This document shows, in pieces, positions 56,643 through 64,000 of a stretch of 64,000 nucleotides of DNA. The translations under genes were made by a program, and so were the position numbers. A model generated the notes under the pieces. It was not told where the DNA came from. It made no database searches and saw only the letters and a program-made list of their open reading frames with translations. Every line of letters starts with the position of its first letter. The first letter of the stretch is position 1. The stretch comes from Apostichopus japonicus (taxonomy: Eukaryota > Echinodermata > Holothuroidea > Aspidochirotida > Stichopodidae): NCBI RefSeq assembly GCF_037975245.1, contig NC_092571.1, positions 9,586,501 through 9,650,500 on the forward strand, given 5' to 3'.

Positions 56643-57496
56643 TTAATAGACCGTTGACCTCTACCAATATCAGTAGGGTACAGGAAGCTACCTAATATGC
56701 CATATATTCAACGTTTGTTTGTTGATATATCATGTTACAATCTGTGTTGTGTATCAGTCATTGCAACAGTCCAGTAAAGGCTAACACTAGAGCCCAATGG
56801 CCCTATCCAAAATTGGGTCCAGAAAATGTTGGCTTAAACGATTTGGTTCTCAGAATGGGCCCAACACAATGTTTAACCCAAATGAGCCTAAAATATTCAT
56901 GACCACATGTCCCTAAAAATGAACCCAGAATTTGTTGGACCCCGATGGTCCCAAAACATTTAGACCTACATGTCCCAGCTATTAACCAACAACTCTATTC
57001 CAAGTTTGAATACAATCCAGTGTATGGTTGTGGAATGGTTGCAATTGTAAATGTTGGACCTCCCAAAAACTTGGACCCACTAACCGTTTGCGCCTCAATG
57101 GTTCCAAGAATATTTGGCCCAAACAAGCCCACTGAAAATAATATTTGCTCCCAGAAATTGAGCCTCCAAAAATGTGGGCCGAAATGGCCTCACAAATTCG
57201 GGACCAAAGATTATGTCCCTTCATGAACCAGCTATTCACCAAGAACTTTATTCCAAGGGGTAGCACCCCGTTCGTCTTCGACCGAAACGGCCTGTTTCCC
57301 TGAAGAACTGTCTTTTGGATATCTTAAGCCTTTGTTAAGTTTAATATATTATTTTAATTATTCACGTGCAGCATAATAGATAGCATACTAACACATATAT
57401 ATTTAAGTGATATGGCCGGTGTGTGTCGGTTTATAGCAAATCGAGTGGTGGTTGTGGAATGAGAAAGTGCCCCTCTGATGTTGTGCCCCACACTTT

Positions 57497-58166
57497 TTGG
57501 AAGCTTCCTACCCCCCCCCCCCTCTCCCCCTCTGTCTCGATAGGAGTACCACCGTGCGTTTAACCCAAACGATGAAAAGTCTTGGGAAAGGGAGCATGAA
57601 AGGAGTTCCGGAAAGGAGAAATGGAGAGACGGGAGCATCTACGTCCAGGCCGACCATAGTGTACGGGAGCTTGAAAAAGAAAGGGGCTGTGGATGGTGAC
57701 ATTCAGGATGCAGAGCCTCGGTTGCACTGTCAGGATTAGATGATGATATTTTGCGACCCGTTTGAGTTTGATGCGACATCAGAATACTATGATCCCATAA
57801 ACGTAGAGGATTAGAATACCACCGCCTTTGGGATTGAGATTAACTCCAGAGCAGTTGTCTAAGGCCACAGAAGTTTCCAAATTATTCTCGAAACTGACAA
57901 CCAAAAGAGAAAGTGCGGCTCGTTCAAACTCGACAATACCTGTGGACGCATCCTATTACGACAGATTCGAAGCCATCGTTGGGAAGAGAAAGTATGCAGC
58001 CTTCCCAGCGAAGGCGCACAGAGCCAATGTTGCTGAATGTTTCATATATTTTATTAAATTATATAATTTATATAAGGGTTTAAAGACCATCTATATATCT
58101 TCCACTGCAACTGGGTTGAGTGAAAATCTTTGCCAAAATACAGTACTTGGTGTGCGAGAGTCATAA
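57497..58166 (+). pseudogene. Unrecognised, possibly decayed coding region
   Basis: Three plus-strand frames in sequence have coding-like composition: MKSLGKGSMKGVPERRNGET (57570 onward), then CDPFEFDATSEYYDPINVED (about 57742-57810), then LTPEQLSKATEVSKLFSKLT through YDRFEAIVGKRKYAAF (57828-58020). Each breaks off in a stop or runs into AT-rich DNA. No family was recognised. It may be the 5' part of the HECT-like pseudogene to its right or a separate retroelement fragment. Confidence 0.3.
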
Positions 58167-59093
58167 GCCCATATAGTACCTCACTGTTACTTTGAACCGC
58201 TACTCTGTTAACAGGATTCGTACATTTTTCCATTTATTCATCTTGCCTTTTAGCTGCAGATGTTTGTGCGAAAAATATCGCTATTCAATTGCACTGCCTA
58301 AATCAAAGCGATCTCAGTTATGCGCACTGAAAATATAAGGTTGAAAGAGCCTCTATCTTCCAATCTCACCGTTGTTGTGAGTGAAAATCTTTGCAAAAAA
58401 TTCCTAGCAGAAAGAACAGCAAACTTTTCGCAAAACTCCTAAATTGTATATTTTGCAAAGTATGACTGACGTAGGAAATGCCTTAAGAAATAATAAGCTG
58501 TTTGGCCATTCTCTCAACTAAAACATTTTTTAGAGGGCGGGCCATAAAGGAACTTAATAGGTTTCAGAGAGTTTGGCCAACTGGCGATTTGTGACGTCAC
58601 AGGTAAACCGTGGGAATCATAATAGGTCCAGATGCCATTACCAGTTGCGCGAAACACGAAAAACACCACACAATAGTATAGCAGCTTTGCACACTGTGCT
58701 CGTTGCGAACAAATGAAACGACTCAGAATGTCAGTTTTGACAGGCATACGAGGAACGAAATGCATATCAGGTAATGAATTAGAGTATACGTAAGATAATG
58801 ACATTAATGTTTATCTTCACGCCTGAAATGCATAGAAAACTAGCTGAAAACCTGTCATTCCACTTGTTGATTAAACGCCTCATCCAACGAAAAGCACACA
58901 TCACAGTAGTGGCTATGCTAGATTACAGACACACAACTATACATCATTAGGCCTATAGGCTATGGTAATACAGGTAGATCCTACAATTAAATAGAGTACA
59001 CCTACACATATAATGACAATTTATGCTTCACTGACTTTGTCAGGTTTGCAAATATTAGTAGTTGTACCATCGGTCATTGTCTGAAAGGCATTG

Positions 59094-59153
59094 AAGACCG
59101 CACGCTCTGAAAAAGTTAACTTTCCGTTGCTTGCAAGTCTTCACACCCTTTAA
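59094..59153. mobile_element. TTAA-type MITE, copy 3, internally deleted to ~60 bp
   Basis: AAAGGCATTGAAGAC, a short middle (TCTGAAAAAGTTAACTTTCC, TTGCTTGCAAG) and TCTTCACACCCTTTAA. Only the two ends of the family remain; the middle ~300 bp present in the other two copies is missing. Confidence 0.75.
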
Positions 59154-59217
59154 AGTTAAAACTCCAGAAGTTACAAAGTAGGATTAATATTCGGCATAAC
59201 TTTTTTCCCGCATAAGT

Positions 59218-59412
59218 CATAGGGTTATGAATGGAATGGTTTGCCTGAGAAAGTTGTTTTGCAAGTGGTGTGAATGGGTTGAGGAATGCTTTGGACAAGT
59301 ACATTAAGCATTGTAATAGGGTCTGATATTTTGTATCTTCGGTTTTATTTCTCTCCCACCGGGTCCTTGATAGGGACTTGATTGTCCCCTCCTGATACTT
59401 TTTTCTACAAAT
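59218..59412 (+). mobile_element. LINE 3' tail fragment, second copy
   Basis: Same family as 15770-15975. Broken translation gives EWNGLPEKVVL and NALDKYIKHCNRV, the usual C-terminus of CR1-like LINE ORF2. It is followed by TTTTTTCTACAAATACTT. Confidence 0.55.
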
Positions 59413-60139
59413 ACTTAATGTGAGATTTAGCAATAGTGGGAGTCTCTGGGCAAACCTAAGACTGATATTGTGATGTGAATTTCTCAGGAATGTAGTACTA
59501 GGCTATGGTAGATGCAATAGATAAATGGGTCTGTTGAGAAAAGACAACAATTGGATACTGGTGTATGTTGTAGCTTAAGTATTTTCCATTAACATATACT
59601 GTACCATACGGGCATGTGTTTAATAAGGTTACATGGATCACACTGACACAGTATGCCTACTTGTCAGTTCTGTTAACTGAGCACAGGGCTGATGACATCT
59701 TTCGGTTTTTTATTATGCTGACACCAAATGGCCTTAACGATAATTATTAAATTGTTACTTATTCTTCATACTGCCACTGGCCTAACCTGAACAGTGATGC
59801 ATTAAAATGCAACAAGGCTTTAAGCTTTTCATTTAAAAATTGTTTCAGCCTGTGCTATTTCCAACATGTGATTGGCAGGTTTCTGATTTAAATAGCTTAT
59901 CAAAAAGGAGCTGTTCTGTAAAGCAAGAAAATCACCATATGCATGCATTTATATGCATTTAAAGTTGCATTCTACCAATTGTAAGATTCTTTCTCTATTA
60001 ATTGGGAACAAATACTTCTCCTTAAATATACTGCATCAGTTGTTGTCTTACTGTTGAGTTACTTTAATTGTAACAAACAGTATTTTATACCTTGCACACA
60101 CAGTGATGCAAATAAATTCTTTTATTGAATGTCAAATTT

Positions 60140-62608
60140 CATCTCCATTATCTGTCATTCAATGAGATGCATTCTTTACTCGGTATTCATTTTACATCTA
60201 GTTTGCAGACCACAGATAATGAGCCCACACTAGGCACAACTCATCCTAATGCTGGCACCTCACCAACTACGACAACAGCCGTGAGCATGGTGACATCAGT
60301 AGACCACCCATACAGTTTGTCACATGTGACCAAACCTATCAGAGGCAGGTTCATCAAACTCACCAAGAACCATAAGTGAAGGTCAAATCCTAGATACCTG
60401 TAGATATACCACCACATCCTTGCAACCTTCACCTTCTGCTTTAATAATTCCATCATCTACACCCAGTCCCACAGCTCTTTCACATACCCCTACTATATCC
60501 ACAACTAGCATGGCTTCAACATCTGGTCATCAGAATACTTACTCCAATATTAGATCTTTGCCATCCACCCCTGCATCAGGCACTACACATCATGAAGATG
60601 ACAAGGATGTCTCATACAGGTACTAATCAACAAACCAAAAAAACATGAAAGGGCAAGGAATTTTCTGCTGGATTGGGATTCCACCCTGTCAGCTCAGTGT
60701 AACCTGCTATGTTCAATTTTCTTGGTAATTTCCTAGTCAATTTCCATTGCTCTTTTCATGCTTCTTCAAATAAGGGATTAATTTATGCCACCATAAAGAC
60801 GTATCCATCTGTTAATTTCTTCAAGTAAATATTCCAATGTGATATGTGTAGTTGGGAGCAACTTTGAGAGGCCCTTTGATAGCACCTTTAAAACAACTAT
60901 GACTTATATATACAGTTTTGGAAAATGGACAATTAGTGATTTTGAGTGGGCTGATCGTTTAAAACCTTTTGACATTTACATAAGAGGTATTAAATCTGTC
61001 TGAGATCAGCTGCATATTAGGTTCATGTTGATAATATGTCAAACTTAAATTATTTTTTTTTCCAGAGGTATTTGTGTAGGCATGATATCTTTAATAAGAA
61101 GGCACACTTCAGCAATTACATTCCTAAAAGATGCAGCTGATTGCATCATCGAAACCTTAATGCATGTACTGCTATGCATTGATGGGTATTGTTTTACAAA
61201 GTTGCTTGTTTTGTTTGTGCATTGATATCATTACTATTTTACAATATAATTATCTATTTATGAACTATTTATAATTCATACTTCTCCATTATTATGTTTT
61301 TAAGGTCAAACCTCCAAGATTACATTGATGTGAATGATATTTTAGATACAGACTTATAAGAAGAAGCACAACTCAATCCTGCAATTGCTGAAAGCCTTGA
61401 AACTTACAGGTACCCCATTATCACAATTCACTGCTTAAGACTTTTAAATATATATATAGTTCTTCAAAGTCTGGATTCGTTCTTGATGCATTACAGTCAC
61501 ATGAAAGTCATATAGTCGTGTATTATTGTGTCCTGCTCACTGAAAATCTGAAGCATCCAGTATGGTGTGTATTGTATGTACGCTTCAACCTAGGCTACAG
61601 CAGTGCGCGAAATACACAGGGCGGAGTACGACATGAAGGTGACTTACATGATCCTGGCAAATTTAACTCAGGTTTGTACATTGAATGGCAATTTTATACA
61701 TGTGATTCTACTTCTAATGTGCTGAAAACCAAATGGGTGTGGGAGACTTAATGATAAAGGAGAAAGTGATGTTGAGAGCACAAGTGAGAAGACAAGTTTG
61801 ATATGATCATGTGGAAACATGCTTGGTTGTGATCAAACAAAATTTGCTTCATTGAGGTACTAGTTTAATAACCTCACATTGAATTTTAATAGTTTGTATC
61901 TATCATGGATGCTGAAAACTATGTCAGTTTCTGTTATTATGTTTGTATAATTGTGATTTCCTTTCGTTTGTCCTGATCTCTGCTACTAAATATTCTCTGT
62001 ATAAAACTCTGTTCTGTTGTTGGTAGACACTGCATTGGTTCTATTCAACAATGATAATGTTGCCTAATGCTGAATTGATTGTAATAAAATTATAAAATGA
62101 AGAATATAAATACTTCAAACTATTCAGAAATAAATCAACAACTCACTGCAGCATCAACATGGTGAGATATATAGTTTATGATTTCTGGCATGGATCAATA
62201 GCAATTCTATATGAACTAATGTAACTCAATAGGTTCTGTAAAATAATCAAAACCTGACAAAAAAAATCAGATTTCTATTTCTCTAACCAAAACAGCAGAA
62301 GAGAGGATGTAACTGCTGCATCACTGCTGCTGACTCTGAACCAGAAGATAGTCCACAATGTCAGTGTCTTCAGGTTCAATGTGAACAGGTTGCAACTGTG
62401 GGAGTGAGCTGTGAGAGGCTTTAAACGGTTATCATTTGCTGGGGACAAACACATCTTGGTCCATTTCACAGACAGTATTGGCAATTACATAGAGGGAGCT
62501 GTAGACCAAATTTGTTTGTCTGATCCTGAAAGCATTGCAGAAAAACAACAGCTTGTTTGATGGCCCTTTGGAAAGCAGATGACTAAGGATGAACACAAAT
62601 GGTAGGAT
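60140..62608 (+). pseudogene. Decayed HECT-type ubiquitin ligase-like gene (G2E3-like)
   Basis: Plus-strand blocks with plausible splice sites. 60205-60376 is Thr/Pro-rich (acceptor TTTGCAG; NEPTLGTTHPNAGTS). 60420-60620 is Ser/Thr/Pro-rich and ends TACAG|GTACT. 61303-61410 encodes SNLQDYIDVNDILDTDL, a stop, then EEAQLNPAIAESLETYR, which fits a ubiquitin-interacting motif. 62360-62600 encodes NVNRLQLWE, a stop, then AVRGFKRLSFAGDKHILVHF and EGAVDQ, then after a frame change LILKALQKNNSLFDGPLESR, the start of the HECT domain in the multicopy G2E3-like ligases of fish and invertebrates (family knowledge). In-frame stops and a frameshift make it a pseudogene. The catalytic C-lobe is absent. Confidence 0.55.
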
Positions 62609-63189
62609 GTTCTTCACATTTATAGCTTAGATCTTACTGTGAATCTATGCATTACCTATATATACAAAAGTCAACTTTTTGTTACAAAGGGTGTACACAA
62701 TTTAGCTTATCCTTGTATAAAATATAACTGATCACTACTATATACACCAGGTAGCCAGTGACGGATCAAAGATTTCAAAAGGGGCGTGTGCCTCATCCTA
62801 CCCCTACAACGACAACTCAATTTTTGACGTTTCCATATTCCCTCTCACTGTACATATATATATATACTATATATGGTCTATCATAACCTGTGTGTGTGTA
62901 TGGACGCATGTGATAGGAGAATTGAGCACATCTCCTGTGAATATCATGTAGTGGATCCAAGGGCGTATCATGGGCGGGGGTGGGTGGGGGGGGGGTGGCG
63001 GACGACCCATCACTTTTTGAGTCCCATCTGCATGAAAGCGTACGCCTCACCCTTCTAATCGCTTCCCGATGTGTTACGAAACTTAATTAATGACCTTCGC
63101 CCGTAGTACCAAGACCTTGACAAAATCCTGCAACACACCACTTCATCGATAAGAAGTGATCGGGTTGTGTATTAGTGACGTCAGGCCTC

Positions 63190-63330
63190 GACAAATTTTT
63201 GGTTCCTTGCAAAGCAAGGAACCTATGCATTCAACTTGGCATGTGTGTGTGTATATGTGACGCTTGGCTTGTGTACTTGATATCTCAATAAGGAAATGAT
63301 GTATCATGACCAAACTTAGTGGGTGGATAG
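63190..63330. repeat. Dispersed repeat with GGTTCCTTGC hairpin
   Basis: GGTTCCTTGC-AAA-GCAAGGAACC at 63201-63223 is a perfect 10-bp stem. It is followed by a (TG)n run and TGACGCTTGGCTTG, the inverse of the CAAGC..GGCGTCACA(CA)n motif at 2975 and 25250. The window ends in ACAAGCAAGGA, possibly the start of another copy. Confidence 0.6.
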
Positions 63331-64000
63331 CCCATAATGAGAGGAAGATCCCTATTGTTTTTGGTGCCCGCAAAGGTCTCCAAAAGGTCAGTTAAGATAA
63401 ATAAAATGCAAAATATTAAAAATGCAACAACTCCCAGTGCAAAAGTCTGACCCAGTTAATATTTTGAGACAAGCTGTGAATGGGGTAAGGGATCGTTTCC
63501 AAACTTAACGGTCATGTGATCGAAGGTCAACAAAGGTCAATTAGGGGTCAAAAACTAGTATTTTTGCAATAACTTGAGAACCAAATGTCCATCAAGGATG
63601 AGAGTTATGCTATTGTAATCCAATAGTCGACCTGCATTTGGGTGACCTTTGACCTCAGGTTGACCTCCATTGACCTGTATTAGCTTCTTTCAAGTTGATT
63701 ACAGTATATGAATTTTCGTGGCCATATTCCGATCTAAATTCTCCATAAGTTGACTCCTCTGCAACCTTTGTGTACGAAGTTATTAGAGATCACAGTTTTG
63801 TTTTGTTAAAATTCTTAATAAGTACAGTTACAGTAGGATGATTCTGTGAGTTCTGTAGAAAGAGCCAACTATTGCTCATATCAGCCACCTGGTCCTCAAC
63901 AGGTTCTCAAAAGGACCAATGGTGGATTTGTGATATTTTTGGCAATAATGTTTTAGGACAGTGCTGCTCCCTTGTAAATATTCCAAGTTACAAGCAAGGA
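63331..64000. other. Noncoding, dispersed-repeat rich
   Basis: Contains AAAGGTCAATTAGGGGTCAA and GTGACCTTTGACCTCAGGTTG blocks typical of the TGACCT-type repeat family in this window. No gene recognised. Confidence 0.5.

Noticed and set aside
62940-63060. G-rich tract and CAGTGACGGATC-like text near 62755 as another hAT MITE
   Set aside because: No convincing inverted partner or target duplication could be located.

Overview
This is AT-rich animal nuclear DNA with long, intron-rich genes and very dense transposable elements. Two conserved eukaryotic protein-coding genes lie head-to-tail on the minus strand: DNAJC11 (238-16685, its 3' end beyond the left edge) and CDK11/PITSLRE (19502-37950, coding region complete in 15 exons). 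Phase-consistent GT-AG junctions give 861 codons plus stop for CDK11 and the first 360 codons of DNAJC11. The repeat style (hAT elements, Penelope-like elements, LINE tails, TGACCTTTGACCTC-type dispersed repeats) suggests a marine invertebrate, perhaps an echinoderm or another invertebrate deuterostome. That placement is inference only.

Layout. Positions 1-16.7 kb are DNAJC11. Its introns hold a 69-bp minisatellite, a 2.6-kb array of 29-bp units, a GTACAGT-rich 40-bp array and, in intron 1, a nest of DNA transposons. Positions 16.7-19.3 kb are intergenic. Positions 19.3-38 kb are CDK11, whose introns hold a 3-kb array of 69-bp units, eleven tandem copies of an exon tail with its splice donor, a 1.9-kb array of 22-bp units, and a head-to-head Penelope-like insertion with a degenerate hammerhead ribozyme. 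Positions 39.2-41.9 kb are a LINE inside a LINE, with a hAT element inside the younger one. Positions 42.8-55.2 kb look like one decayed 12.5-kb DNA transposon that carries a Ulp1/C48-type protease and a zinc-finger reading frame, and is itself invaded by at least four other elements. Positions 56-64 kb hold repeats and a dead HECT-type ubiquitin-ligase-like gene.

The most unusual result is a pair of 4.7-4.8-kb elements, D (9939-14603) and C (46121-50960), 36 kb apart. Their sequences have diverged, but each carries nine exact copies of its own 13-bp motif, TTTCGGAGGTGAC in D and TTTCGGACATCAC in C. Seven sites correspond in offset from the termini (mostly within 1-4 bp) and in orientation. 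Half of the motif has therefore changed at every site in concert, as expected if a sequence-specific binding protein switched specificity. Neither element contains a recognisable gene.

A second theme is that four of the six large intronic tandem arrays begin within about 15 bp of a 5' splice site, and one of them has duplicated the splice site itself.
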